Shown here piece by piece: positions 1 through 7,081 of a stretch of DNA of 11,187 nucleotides. Positions within the stretch are counted from its first letter, which is position 1. Every line of letters begins with the position of its first letter. The translations under genes and the position numbers were made by a program. The stretch spans positions 1 to 11,187 of the forward strand of contig JAEZFH010000259.1 of assembly GCA_023437885.1 (NCBI GenBank). The letters are read 5' to 3'. The notes below the pieces were generated by a model. The model ran no database searches and was not told where the DNA came from. It saw only the letters and a list, made by a program, of their open reading frames with translations. This stretch comes from Bacillota bacterium. Lineage in GTDB: Bacteria; Bacillota; Clostridia; Lachnospirales; Lachnospiraceae.

Positions 1-538
1 TCACTGCACCCTCCGCTGTCATACAATTAATCTTGTGATTATAATAGAAGGCTCTCGGTGATTCATCAAAAGGAACATTGATTACCAGCGAATTCCGATT
101 TTGCCTGGTCAAGGTGATATCGGCTTCGAAATCCTCCCATTTGCAATAAAGACGGCGTACATTTCCTATGACTTCAAAACGGATCACACCACCCTTTTTC
201 TCGTATCTGACTACATGATCCTTCTCCGCATCCTCCGGCAGATGCAGGGAGCCGAAGGGAAGAACTAAAAAAGTACCTTTTTCTGCCAGACGTTCTCCCT
301 TTTCAAAATCAAAGAGCATAATACCGGCCTGCCCTGCATAAGCAGCATGGCCCACTGTGAACTGAAGACACATCCTTTGGTCCGTAACCTGATAAAAATC
401 CCATTCCTTAATCCGCAGCTTTGATGCCTTGATATCTTTTCTCCGGTAGGTAAGAACGCTCTCTGTGGAATAGCCGGGGTTGGGGAAGCCCTTCTCATTA
501 AGGACCGACCCGGGTTTCTCAAATTTCCTTTGAATCAT
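1..538 (-). CDS. DUF2804 family protein (partial, 3' end off the left edge)
   Basis: An open frame of 179 residues runs from an ATG at 538 to the window edge without a stop. The start is supported by a GGAGGAGGAAG ribosome site directly upstream. The N-terminus has the layout I associate with DUF2804 proteins: a short lead, then G-F-P-N-P-G-Y at about residues 17-23, then K-E-W-D-F-Y at about residues 45-50. These proteins are usually about 330-350 residues, so roughly half is visible. The molecular function of the family is not established. The gene lies 67 bp downstream of the MFS transporter on the same strand and is probably the last visible member of a three-gene operon. No signal peptide or membrane segment is visible in this part. 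Confidence 0.75.
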   Translation of the reverse strand, partial: MIQRKFEKPGSVLNEKGFPNPGYSTESVLTYRRKDIKASKLRIKEWDFYQVTDQRMCLQFTVGHAAYAGQAGIMLFDFEKGERLAEKGTFLVLPFGSLHLPEDAEKDHVVRYEKKGGVIRFEVIGNVRRLYCKWEDFEADITLTRQNRNSLVINVPFDESPRAFYYNHKINCMTAEGAV

Positions 539-605
539 AAGCTCTTCCTCCTCCCAATCTTACTGAATAAACAGCGGTAATACCCGTTGAGCAGCTTTCC
601 TTCCG

Positions 606-1901
606 CTAAGCCTCCCTGTCCCGTCCTGCCTCCTTACGCCGGCGAAGCAGCTTCCCGGCGGGTAAAAGAGGAAAAAAGGTGACCAGCGTTAACACCGCAG
701 ATACCGCAAACAGCACTTCATTCGGAATACTTCCCTCCACTCCGTCAATAACCGCACGGGTGCCGTAATGGGTAATAATATAATTGGAGATCAGCGGTCC
801 GATAATCATCGGTATGCAGACAAAGAACAGCTGCTTGATACCCTCAAACTGGCCCCGCTGCTCCTCCGGATACAGATTTTTAAACCAGGCTGTCAGGGTC
901 TGAAGGATGATGACATATCCCGCGCCGGTGAGCAGCATGCCGGCTGCCAGGGGAAGCACCTGCCTGCTCATGCTTACAGTGACGAGTCCAAGAACATTCA
1001 CAATTAAAGCAATTGCAATTACCCTGGTATTTCCTCCCCTGTCAATCAGGCGGGCAGCGGGTATGGTCAATCCGACTGCTGCCAGGAGACTGGCACCTTG
1101 AACCAGTCCGGTCATAGTATAATCCATCCCCAGATAATTCACGAAATAGATTGTGACATAGGGAAAATATACATTAAAGCCGATAAAATATACCATCATA
1201 ACCGTGAACACCCAGAACAGCTCCCGGTTCTCTCTCACTGTACGGTAATGAAACACGCGAAAGAACTGATGCCAGAAGCCCTTCGGATCCTTCTTCGCCC
1301 GAAGTGCCGGTGAGTCCTTCAGCATAAAAAGACTGAGCAGCCCAATAGCAGATACCAGTCCGCCGACGATGATAAAGAAAGCGAAGAAATCAAGCCGGTC
1401 TATGATAATGCCCGACACCACAGAACCGAAGATCGTTGCCAGAACCGGCATTGTTGCAAAGGCTCCTCCGACCTTTCCGCGGTTCGTCTCATTGGAAATA
1501 TCCGTAGTCCAGGCACAGAAGCCGCTGTCATATCCGACAGAGCCAAAAAAGCTCATAACTGCATCCATTCCCACTACAAAGCAGCCGGCAGCAAACAACG
1601 AATGAATCGGCAGGAATTCAGATACCCCGAAGACAATCGTGAATATTCCCCACAAGATATATCCGATTGCAATAAATGGCTTGCGTTTTCCCCTCCGGTC
1701 ACCCATCGTCCCGATTAAAAAGGTGGCAAAGGTAGTTACCGCAGCACTGACTCCCACCATCCAGGTAATAATATCCGGATTCGGTGCGATTTTGGCATAG
1801 ACAAAGGTATTGAACCATGCGTTCTCCACATTCCAGCATAGCTGTCCCGCCATCCCCAGAACCCATATCAAAGCCCAATTCTTTCTGCTGATTCTCTCCA
1901 T
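606..1901 (-). CDS. MFS transporter, 12 TM, GPH/SLC45-like
   Basis: A 431-residue, strongly hydrophobic protein with about twelve predicted membrane spans, the usual size for the major facilitator superfamily. The loop between TM2 and TM3 carries the MFS motif A pattern G-x-M-G-D-R-R-G-K-R-K at residues 64-74, with D68 and the basic cluster. The R-G-K-R-K-P-F form of this loop resembles sugar:cation symporters of the GPH/SLC45 type. Residues 35-80 also hold a W-x-x-G-V-S-A-A segment typical of TM2. The C-terminus is short and highly basic (R-R-R-K). The ATG at 1901 has an AAGGAG ribosome site 9 nt upstream. It starts only 14 bp after the stop of the TIM-barrel gene, so the two are almost certainly co-transcribed. 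The substrate cannot be read from sequence; a small sugar or glycoside is a guess. Confidence 0.85.
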   Translation of the reverse strand: MERISRKNWALIWVLGMAGQLCWNVENAWFNTFVYAKIAPNPDIITWMVGVSAAVTTFATFLIGTMGDRRGKRKPFIAIGYILWGIFTIVFGVSEFLPIHSLFAAGCFVVGMDAVMSFFGSVGYDSGFCAWTTDISNETNRGKVGGAFATMPVLATIFGSVVSGIIIDRLDFFAFFIIVGGLVSAIGLLSLFMLKDSPALRAKKDPKGFWHQFFRVFHYRTVRENRELFWVFTVMMVYFIGFNVYFPYVTIYFVNYLGMDYTMTGLVQGASLLAAVGLTIPAARLIDRGGNTRVIAIALIVNVLGLVTVSMSRQVLPLAAGMLLTGAGYVIILQTLTAWFKNLYPEEQRGQFEGIKQLFFVCIPMIIGPLISNYIITHYGTRAVIDGVEGSIPNEVLFAVSAVLTLVTFFPLLPAGKLLRRRKEAGRDREA

Positions 1902-1915
1902 CTCTATGTATCTCC

Positions 1916-2770
1916 TTATTTGCCGAAGGCCGCCTGATTTTCTGCAGGGCTGTGCCGCTTCTCAAGGTCCGGCAGGCGTCTCTCCAACGCTGCAAAGGAT
2001 ATCTCCACATCCTCATGCACCTCATCGGCAGAAAAGGCTCCCACGGTTACCATATCGCAGTCGCGAAGGGTATTCCAGGAGAAATTAAAGCCGACGAAGG
2101 GTGTGGTTCTGCCTGCTGCCATAGGTTTAATGGTCATCACCGGCTTTTTTGCCTGATGAATGATACGGGCAACAGTCTCCACCTCCACCTGCATCAGAAA
2201 GCCCAAACAGTTATAAATCTGAATATAGGTCTGAACATCATAGCCATTCTCATCGGAATAGGCAATCAGCTCCGGCATATGGGCAGATAGGCCGGGTATC
2301 ATGCCAGCGTCGCGGATCATACCGGTATAATCCGGTAACCGCTCGATGATCCCCTTATTTTTATTCACCAGCTGCTCCACACTGGAATGATGGATCAGAC
2401 AGATTTTTGCTCCCCTCACTGCGCAGGCCTTAATCACCTCGTTGGCTTCTCTTCTTCCTTCTGCGGTATCATCGACATTGATGCAGGGTGTGTCCACCAT
2501 AACCATGGGTCTTCCAAATTTCTGCTCCGTAATCCTGACTGCGTCCTCCAGATTCCGGCTCAGTCCGAAGGGAGCCATTATGGTATCTATTCCGTATTCC
2601 ATGTAAGCATCCAGTATTTTGCACATTTTCTCCGCCGCATCATACCGGCCGGTAATCATGCGGTCCGCCGCGGCTCCGGTATGGCTCCACCCAAGAAGCC
2701 AGTTCGTCCCGATAATCAATCGGGATAAAGACACCCCCTCCACCTGTGTACGGGGAAACAATTTACTCAT
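1916..2770 (-). CDS. TIM-barrel protein, aldo/keto-reductase-like (function unknown)
   Basis: A 284-residue soluble protein. The frame is open from 2794, but the ATG at 2770 is preferred because a GGGAGG ribosome site lies 8 nt before it, while the upstream ATG has none. The first strand, L-S-R-L-I-I-G-T-N at about residues 15-23, resembles strand 1 of aldo/keto reductases. The C-terminal third (K-P-V-M-T-I-K-P-M-A-A-G, then D-M-V-T-V-G-A-F-S-A-D-E-V) resembles the last strands and helix of AKR-like barrels. I cannot place the canonical Asp-Tyr-Lys-His tetrad with confidence. It may therefore be a non-reducing barrel enzyme (isomerase, epimerase or lyase) rather than a true reductase. It is the first gene of the set TIM barrel, MFS transporter, DUF2804, which suggests it acts on whatever the transporter imports. 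The fold is moderately sure; the reaction is unknown. Confidence 0.65.
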   Translation of the reverse strand: MSKLFPRTQVEGVSLSRLIIGTNWLLGWSHTGAAADRMITGRYDAAEKMCKILDAYMEYGIDTIMAPFGLSRNLEDAVRITEQKFGRPMVMVDTPCINVDDTAEGRREANEVIKACAVRGAKICLIHHSSVEQLVNKNKGIIERLPDYTGMIRDAGMIPGLSAHMPELIAYSDENGYDVQTYIQIYNCLGFLMQVEVETVARIIHQAKKPVMTIKPMAAGRTTPFVGFNFSWNTLRDCDMVTVGAFSADEVHEDVEISFAALERRLPDLEKRHSPAENQAAFGK

Positions 2771-2837
2771 AAATTCATCCTCCCTCATTATCATAATATA
2801 CCATCGTTCCCTTTGAATTCATGCGCATGAGCACCAT

Positions 2838-2933
2838 GTGTATGTGTATCCACGTGCATGTGTGCTTACATGCATGTGGATTCATATACATGTGTGCTCA
2901 CGTACATGTGTATTCACACACTTGTGTATTCTT
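2838..2933. repeat. 16-bp tandem repeat, six degenerate copies, alternating purine-pyrimidine
   Basis: Six consecutive 16-bp units start at 2838, 2854, 2870, 2886, 2902 and 2918, with rough consensus RTRCATGTGTRYTCAC. A further degenerate 15-nt copy may precede them at 2823-2837. Several units contain uninterrupted 14-bp alternating purine-pyrimidine runs (2852-2865, 2884-2897, 2900-2913) and self-complementary cores such as ACATGCATGT at 2868-2877. A perfect 12-bp palindrome, TCATGCGCATGA, lies beside the array at 2819-2830. The array occupies the gap between the adenine deaminase stop and the TIM-barrel gene. The spurious plus-strand open frames over it come from the repeat and have no coding support. 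Confidence 0.85.
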
Positions 2934-2948
2934 CCCGTATTCCCTGCC

Positions 2949-4691
2949 CTATTCTCTGCCTACAACCAGCGAAACCATCTTCTGCTTGGTAACGTCGAAC
3001 AGACCGGTGGTAGTCAGCCTCAGCTTGGGTATTACCGGCAGGCTGACAAAGGCCATATTCATAAAAGGATCAATTCCATCCTTTACGCCCATGCTCCGCG
3101 CCAGAGCCTGCATCTCCTCAATGTTATGCGCCAGGGAGGAGGCATCCAGGTTGCTCATCAGACCTGCAATAGACAGCGGAAGACTTCCAATCACCTTCCC
3201 ATTCAGGGCGATCGCCCATCCCCCCTGCATATCACGGATGCAGTTCGCTGCGGTTGCAATGTCCTCATCATTGGAACCGATGGCGATAATATTATGGGAA
3301 TCATGAGATACGGAGGAGGCAATGGCTCCCTGCCTTAAGCCATATCCGGTGACAAAGCCCAAACCGACATGATTGGTATTATGATGACGTTCAATCACCG
3401 CCAGCTTAATGATATCCTCTTCCAGATTTACTTCGGCCTTCCCATTATGAAGAGGGGCAAATACCTCCTCGGTGGTGATCTCGCCTTCAATCATTTTGAT
3501 CACACGGAACTGTTCCGGTTCGTCCTCCTCAGCTTCATAATGGACAAGAAAATCCTCCGGAACGATCTCATTGCAATGGAAGGAATGGTATACCTTATCC
3601 AGCAGTTCCTTGCGTATCTCCGGCTCCCTGATGGGTGCAGTCCCCTGTTCATCCAGAATTAACTTGCCACCCTTGATTACCTTTTGTACCCTGACCTCCT
3701 TCAGGTCGGAGAGAATGATCAGGTCCGCATGGTATCCCGGAGCCACTGCTCCGTAATCCTTTAAACCAAAATAAGCCGCAGCGTTAAAGGACCCCATTTT
3801 TATGGCGATGCACGGGTCCGCCCCTTTTCTGATTGCCTGTCTTACGATATCATCAATGTGACCCAGGCGGAGAATATCATAAGGATGCTTATCATCCGTA
3901 ACTAGCATCGCTCTCTGGTGATAGGGGGGCGTAAACATTCCCATCAGAGCATCCAGATTTCTGGCCGCAGTTCCTTCCCGAATCATAATCCACTGCCCCA
4001 TCCGTAATTTTTCCTTGGCTTCTTCAAAGGAGATGCATTCATGGTCGGACTGTACTCCAGCTGCTACGTAAGCGCAGATATCCTTATCGTGTATTCCGGG
4101 TGCATGGCCGTCCACAACCTTACCTGCCGCCTTGGCATCCTCTATTTTCTTCAGGATATCACTTGCTCCCCGGATGGTCTCATAGAAATCCATTACCTCT
4201 GCAAGTCCGACCACCTTCGCATTCTTATACAGGTGTTCAATATCCTTTGCCAGAAGCATACTTCCGTTCTCATCATAAGCAGTAGCCGGAACACAGGAGG
4301 GCAGCACAAAGTAAATATCCAGCGGCAGACCTTCGGAAGCCTCCAGCATATACTCAATTCCTTCCATGCCGCTTACATTGGCTATCTCATGGGGATCTGT
4401 AATCACCGCCGTCGTTCCGTGGGGGAGAACCGATTTCACGAATTCCACAGGCTTCAACATGGAGCTTTCCAGATGGATGTGCCCGTCGATAAAACCGGGA
4501 GCGACATATTGTCCGGTACAATCCAGCTCCTTCTCCCCTTCATATTGCCCGATACCGACGATCCTTCCATTGCATATGGCAACATCACCCTGTTCGATCT
4601 CCTCTGTAAATACATTAATAATATTGGCATTCTTTAGGACCAACTCCGCCTTCTCAATACCTCTTGCAACTGATAACTCTTTTACATGCAT
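2949..4691 (-). CDS. ade: adenine deaminase
   Basis: Adenine deaminase of the amidohydrolase superfamily converts adenine to hypoxanthine and ammonia in purine salvage, in the cytosol, with a binuclear metal site. The product is 580 residues, the normal length for the AdeC type. Visible motifs, numbered from the ATG at 4691: G-F-I-D-G-H-I-H-L-E with metal ligands H71 and H73; D-P-H-E at 99-102; G-L-A-E-V at 162-166, with E165 a likely ligand; G-H-A-P-G around H196; S-D-H-E-C around H217; and T-D-D-K-H around D266/D267. The C-terminal adenine-deaminase domain is present. The frame is open up to 4802, but M-H-V-K-E-L at 4691 matches the family start. Upstream is an AAAGGG about 12 nt away and a GGTGA nearer the ATG, a weak ribosome site. 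No purine riboswitch was recognised in the roughly 75-nt leader. Confidence 0.95.
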   Translation of the reverse strand: MHVKELSVARGIEKAELVLKNANIINVFTEEIEQGDVAICNGRIVGIGQYEGEKELDCTGQYVAPGFIDGHIHLESSMLKPVEFVKSVLPHGTTAVITDPHEIANVSGMEGIEYMLEASEGLPLDIYFVLPSCVPATAYDENGSMLLAKDIEHLYKNAKVVGLAEVMDFYETIRGASDILKKIEDAKAAGKVVDGHAPGIHDKDICAYVAAGVQSDHECISFEEAKEKLRMGQWIMIREGTAARNLDALMGMFTPPYHQRAMLVTDDKHPYDILRLGHIDDIVRQAIRKGADPCIAIKMGSFNAAAYFGLKDYGAVAPGYHADLIILSDLKEVRVQKVIKGGKLILDEQGTAPIREPEIRKELLDKVYHSFHCNEIVPEDFLVHYEAEEDEPEQFRVIKMIEGEITTEEVFAPLHNGKAEVNLEEDIIKLAVIERHHNTNHVGLGFVTGYGLRQGAIASSVSHDSHNIIAIGSNDEDIATAANCIRDMQGGWAIALNGKVIGSLPLSIAGLMSNLDASSLAHNIEEMQALARSMGVKDGIDPFMNMAFVSLPVIPKLRLTTTGLFDVTKQKMVSLVVGRE

Positions 4692-4773
4692 ACTGTCACC
4701 ATTCCCTTTCAAGCTATGTTTACTATATACAAAAAACTCAACATTCATGAGCTGATTTTCTATAATTATAACA

Positions 4774-4803
4774 ATTATACCCCTTTTTGCCCGTTCCTGC
4801 AAA
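4774..4803 (-). promoter_or_regulatory. candidate sigma-A promoter for adenine deaminase
   Basis: On the minus strand, TTTGCA (4798-4803) and a perfect TATAAT (4774-4779) are separated by 18 bp, about 80 bp before the ade ATG. A second TATAAT lies at 4765-4770 with no convincing -35. The -35 match is only four of six, so this is a candidate only. Confidence 0.45.
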
Positions 4804-4911
4804 CAGTGTTTTCATAATATCAATGAATATGCCTTAATGCAGAAGGATCATCCTCTCTTCCCTGATTAATCAAAATAAATGCTAGTACAAACATGGCGTT
4901 ATGAACTGATA

Positions 4912-5083
4912 TGATCCTCCTAAAGTAGACATGGTAAATAACCAAAATCTACTTTAGGAGGATTTTTAGTGCCTAAATTTAGTGCAGAGGTTAAAGAAAA
5001 AATATCCATAGAATACTTATCTGGAAAAGGATCCACTTACTATCTAGGTAAGAAGTATAGTGTCAATGCACGAACTGTCTGTG
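4912..5083 (+). mobile_element. truncated left end of an IS3-family element
   Basis: The element probably begins at the TG of 4912 (TGATCCTCCTAAAG), matching the TG...CA ends of IS3-family elements. It contains a hairpin leader, a strong ribosome site and the first part of orfA, then stops being IS-like at about 5080-5083. No orfB and no right end (the inverted copy of the terminus) are seen in the window. It is therefore a dead remnant, and its 3' side was replaced by unrelated DNA. The left boundary is inferred from the inverted repeat and the right boundary from loss of the orfA reading. Confidence 0.6.
4914..4963 (+). promoter_or_regulatory. 16-bp perfect inverted repeat masking the orfA ribosome site
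   Basis: Arms 4914-4929 and 4948-4963 are perfect complements over 16 bp. The 18-nt spacer contains a second small stem (TGGT 4932-4935 with ACCA 4941-4944). The 3' arm contains the AGGAGG Shine-Dalgarno (4956-4961) for the GTG at 4969. RNA entering from outside the element would fold this stem and hide the ribosome site. RNA starting inside the element past the first arm would not. This resembles the known protection of IS10/IS50-type transposases from read-through expression; here it is inferred. Confidence 0.7.
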
Positions 5084-5133
5084 CTTGTAAAAAAATCCCC
5101 GTTCTTTTCTTGTATATAGGGTATCCTCGATAA
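4969..5133 (+). pseudogene. IS3-family transposase OrfA, N-terminal fragment
   Basis: A GTG start at 4969 lies 7 nt after AGGAGG. The first ~37 residues (M-P-K-F-S-A-E-V-K-E-K at the start, then a G-S-T-Y-Y-L-G-K-K-Y-S-V segment) look like the helix-turn-helix N-terminus of an IS3-family OrfA. After R-T-V at residues 35-37 the expected continuation of the HTH is lost. The frame instead runs through unrelated sequence to a TAA at 5131-5133, giving a 54-residue chimeric product. A normal OrfA is about 90-110 residues and would be followed by orfB with a frameshift, and neither is present. The true IS part ends near 5080. Confidence 0.65.
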
Positions 5134-5158
5134 AACTTATTCTGAGTAAGCCGCTCAT
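5063..5158 (-). pseudogene. 5' fragment of an unrecognised gene, cut by the IS junction
   Basis: On the minus strand a GGAGG, 4 nt before an ATG at 5158, starts a frame reading M-S-G-L-L-R-I-S-F-I-E-D-T-L-Y. After about 24 codons it runs into the IS remnant in antisense and stops at 5063-5065. The strong ribosome site suggests a real gene start whose body was lost at the same junction that truncated the IS. I do not recognise the product. An 18-codon frame (5194-5250) precedes it and could be a leader. A small stem (CCCTT/AAGGG at about 5171-5184) sits just before the ribosome site. Confidence 0.35.
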
Positions 5159-5214
5159 ATTTCCTCCGCACCCTTGCAAAAGGGCGTAATTTACTAAGCC
5201 CGCCAATATACAGA

Positions 5215-5248
5215 GAACGGCGGCTTTGACTTTTCAAAACCGCCGTTC
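5215..5248. repeat. inverted repeat GAACGGCGG / CCGCCGTTC
   Basis: Perfect 9-bp arms at 5215-5223 and 5240-5248 are extended, after one mismatch, by TTTGA/TCAAA (5225-5229, 5234-5238) around a 4-nt loop. It has the look of a stem-loop terminator or attenuator, but no clean T-run follows on either strand. It lies in the 300-bp stretch between the IS remnant and the hydrolase, which otherwise holds only gene fragments. Confidence 0.55.
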
Positions 5249-5280
5249 ATTGGTGATAAATGATTTTAGGGCAAAGCTAA

Positions 5281-5328
5281 CCACCACCGAGCAACGGTTT
5301 TTTTCTTTTCCGCTCTCTTGGTGGGTTT
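5281..5328. terminator. weak terminator-like stem-loop downstream of the hydrolase
   Basis: CCACCA (5281-5286) pairs with TGGTGG (5318-5323) and GAGC (5289-5292) with GCTC (5311-5314), with a small internal loop between them and an 18-nt T-rich loop. A GTTTTG follows on the plus strand. The only nearby gene, the hydrolase, is on the minus strand, where no T-run follows. This is a possible transcription end for the cassette, not a proven one. Confidence 0.3.
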
Positions 5329-5383
5329 TGTGCCTTATTATGTTTATGGTGACAAAAGTCTAATTCCCAAACATGCAAGCTAT

Positions 5384-6361
5384 TTAATGATTATTCAAAA
5401 AATCGTTTGTTGCGTTGAAAATATCCTCTACATGCCCATGGTACAGAAAATGCGTACCCTCAATGATTTTCCATTCCGCATTTTCGCCCAATCTTTCTAT
5501 ATGAGCATTTTGGTAATCATCGCCCGTACTCCTGCCCTTTGCCGTTCCAGAAGCTACAAGTTTCAAAACGGGGATGTTATCGGGAAAACTCATGCCCATT
5601 ACTTCCTCAATGTTTTCATTAAGCCGCGATAACTGGTCTATAATCGTGTCGTTGTAAAGGTGGTTCATAAACTTTGTGTAATCATCAATTTCTGTTTGTG
5701 TATACCCGTTGTCCTCGTTAATTTCAAGTACAGACGATATGATAATCGGGTTAATCCAGCGGGAAAGGCCAATAGCCTGTTGGACTTTCCCAAATCTATA
5801 AGCGAATTTAGGTAGATCAAAACTCTTTTCCGCCGAAGAAGTAGTGTCCAGCATGATAATAGCTGATACTTCATCCGGATATTTAGTTGCATAATATTCG
5901 GTGTGTATCCCGGAGCCGGAATGCGGCATTAAGACATATGGCGGCGAAAAGCCTGCAGTGTTTAATGCCGTTCTGATTTCTTCCGTGTAGTTATCATTCG
6001 TGCGGGGAACCCCAGTTTGATCACTAAAGCCTATGCCAAAATACTCTATGCTGACAACCGTATAATCCTTTGACAATGCCCTCATTAAAGGGGCAAAGTC
6101 CGCGCTTGGCAAAGGAACGCTATATCCGGGCAATAAGACAATCGTTTTATCACCTTCGCCCATTGAATAAACGTGCATACGCTCCCCGTTGACTTCAACT
6201 AATTCTCCGTAAGGTGTTAAATTGTCAAGCTCGCCGGAAAAGAAAACTTGATTGATAGTTAAACTGATTAAATTTATCAGCACGATTACGCCGAATATTA
6301 TCGCTAACACCGTCAACATTTTTTTTCCTCTTTTCTTTTTGGCGTTCGTATTATTCTTCAT
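5384..6361 (-). CDS. membrane-anchored alpha/beta hydrolase
   Basis: A 325-residue protein, starting at the ATG at 6361 with GGAGG 6 nt upstream; the frame is open to 6418 but the longer form has no ribosome site. A lysine/arginine-rich N-terminus (residues 2-14) is followed by one hydrophobic span at about 16-41, so it should be anchored with the catalytic domain outside. The alpha/beta-hydrolase fold shows L-L-P-G-Y (78-82, oxyanion region) and the nucleophile elbow P-H-S-G-S-G with S148. The acid is probably in the strand/loop I-M-L-D (D172) or in a later loop. The general-base His lies in G-T-H-F-L-Y-H-G-H, most likely H304. The substrate is unknown; an ester or lactone is possible. It overlaps the upstream regulator by 11 nt and so is probably translationally coupled and under that regulator's control. 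Confidence 0.85.
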   Translation of the reverse strand: MKNNTNAKKKRGKKMLTVLAIIFGVIVLINLISLTINQVFFSGELDNLTPYGELVEVNGERMHVYSMGEGDKTIVLLPGYSVPLPSADFAPLMRALSKDYTVVSIEYFGIGFSDQTGVPRTNDNYTEEIRTALNTAGFSPPYVLMPHSGSGIHTEYYATKYPDEVSAIIMLDTTSSAEKSFDLPKFAYRFGKVQQAIGLSRWINPIIISSVLEINEDNGYTQTEIDDYTKFMNHLYNDTIIDQLSRLNENIEEVMGMSFPDNIPVLKLVASGTAKGRSTGDDYQNAHIERLGENAEWKIIEGTHFLYHGHVEDIFNATNDFLNNH

Positions 6362-6878
6362 GATTATCCTCCATCGGGGGGGATGATATAATTGATATAT
6401 CTCTCGGCTTTCGTCCATCAGCCATTTCGTAACGATGCTTTACAAATAGAGCTTGCATATCCGATAAGAATTGGTCAAACTCTTGGTCGGTCATCATCAT
6501 AATAGTATTGTTAAAAAACACATTATTGATTCCGTGAATACAATTTGCGTTATTGAAATATTTCTCGAATTTTGCGTAGATATTCATTAGGAATTTTAAC
6601 GCTTGCTGTGGGATATCCTCATTCGCGTTTTTCTTTCTCAACTTGGCAACATTTAATGCCAATGTTCTTTCAACGCTCCCACGGATTTTGTTTTCATCTA
6701 CGACTGACAAAACATTGGCCTCAATTAAAATATTGATATGCCGATAGAGCGTTGTCCTCGGAACGTCGCTTATTATCCCGCATATGTCATTGGCTGTCAT
6801 AGTAGCCCGTGTAGCGGCTATCTGCACAATCCGCATCCTTGTGGGATTTAACATAATATCGTACATGTCCTTTTTCAT
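6351..6878 (-). CDS. winged-helix (ArsR/HTH_20-like) transcriptional regulator
   Basis: A 175-residue soluble protein. Residues 7-75 form a winged helix: M-L-N-P-T-R-M-R-I-V (7-16), then the turn and recognition helix around M-T-A-N-D-I-C and P-R-T-T-L-Y-R-H-I-N-I-L (27-51), then a wing ending near residue 68. This resembles ArsR-type and HTH_20 regulators. The remaining ~100 residues are helical, with a short M-M-M-T-D-Q-E-F segment, and may bind an effector or dimerise; I do not recognise them. The ATG at 6878 has GGAGGTG upstream. Its promoter contains a palindrome, suggesting autoregulation, and its last codons carry the ribosome site of the hydrolase gene. The target of regulation is likely its own two-gene operon. 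Confidence 0.8.
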   Translation of the reverse strand: MKKDMYDIMLNPTRMRIVQIAATRATMTANDICGIISDVPRTTLYRHINILIEANVLSVVDENKIRGSVERTLALNVAKLRKKNANEDIPQQALKFLMNIYAKFEKYFNNANCIHGINNVFFNNTIMMMTDQEFDQFLSDMQALFVKHRYEMADGRKPRDISIISSPPMEDNHEE

Positions 6879-6889
6879 AATGCACCTCC

Positions 6890-6901
6890 ATTGATATCAA
6901 T
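6890..6901. promoter_or_regulatory. candidate operator ATTGATATCAAT
   Basis: A perfect 12-bp palindrome lies just downstream of the -10 box and overlaps the expected transcription start, 1-2 nt before the GGAGG of the regulator gene. A bound winged-helix dimer here would block the promoter. This is the placement expected for autorepression; binding is inferred. Confidence 0.5.
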
Positions 6902-6905
6902 TTCT

Positions 6906-6934
6906 ATTATAATACCAATAATGGAATTAATCAA
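6906..6934 (-). promoter_or_regulatory. sigma-A promoter of the regulator/hydrolase operon
   Basis: On the minus strand TTGATT (6929-6934), a 17-bp spacer and a perfect TATAAT (6906-6911) make the best promoter match in the window. It ends 27 bp before the ATG at 6878. Confidence 0.75.
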
Positions 6935-7026
6935 GTGAAATATATCGTTTGCAAAATGTTGGCAGATTCTAAGGCTGCCGCAAAACCGCAAGCCCCGAAC
7001 CCGCTGTAACGACTTTCAGCGCATAC

Positions 7027-7070
7027 AAAAAAGCGGGGCATGATTGCCATTAAAGACAATCACACCCCGC
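7027..7070 (-). terminator. rho-independent terminator on the minus strand
   Basis: Minus-strand RNA would form GCGGGG + TGATTG paired with CAATCA + CCCCGC (7065-7070/7033-7038 and 7057-7062/7041-7046) around a 10-nt loop, followed directly by six T residues (7027-7032). It lies about 90 bp past the degV stop and before the regulator promoter, so it separates the two transcription units. It may originally have belonged to the gene debris at 7082-7160. Confidence 0.8.
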
Positions 7071-7081
7071 CCACAATATCG

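Noticed and set aside
2821..3338. Two overlapping plus-strand frames of about 161-166 codons across the 16-bp repeat and the 3' end of ade
   Set aside because: The His/Cys/Val-rich starts come from the repeat itself and the rest is antisense to adenine deaminase. No ribosome site is present.
4041..4637. A 198-codon plus-strand frame
   Set aside because: Fully antisense to adenine deaminase, which has all its motifs; no family resemblance.
4700..4960. Purine riboswitch upstream of adenine deaminase
   Set aside because: No conserved purine-aptamer core was found, and the candidate leader is only about 75 nt.
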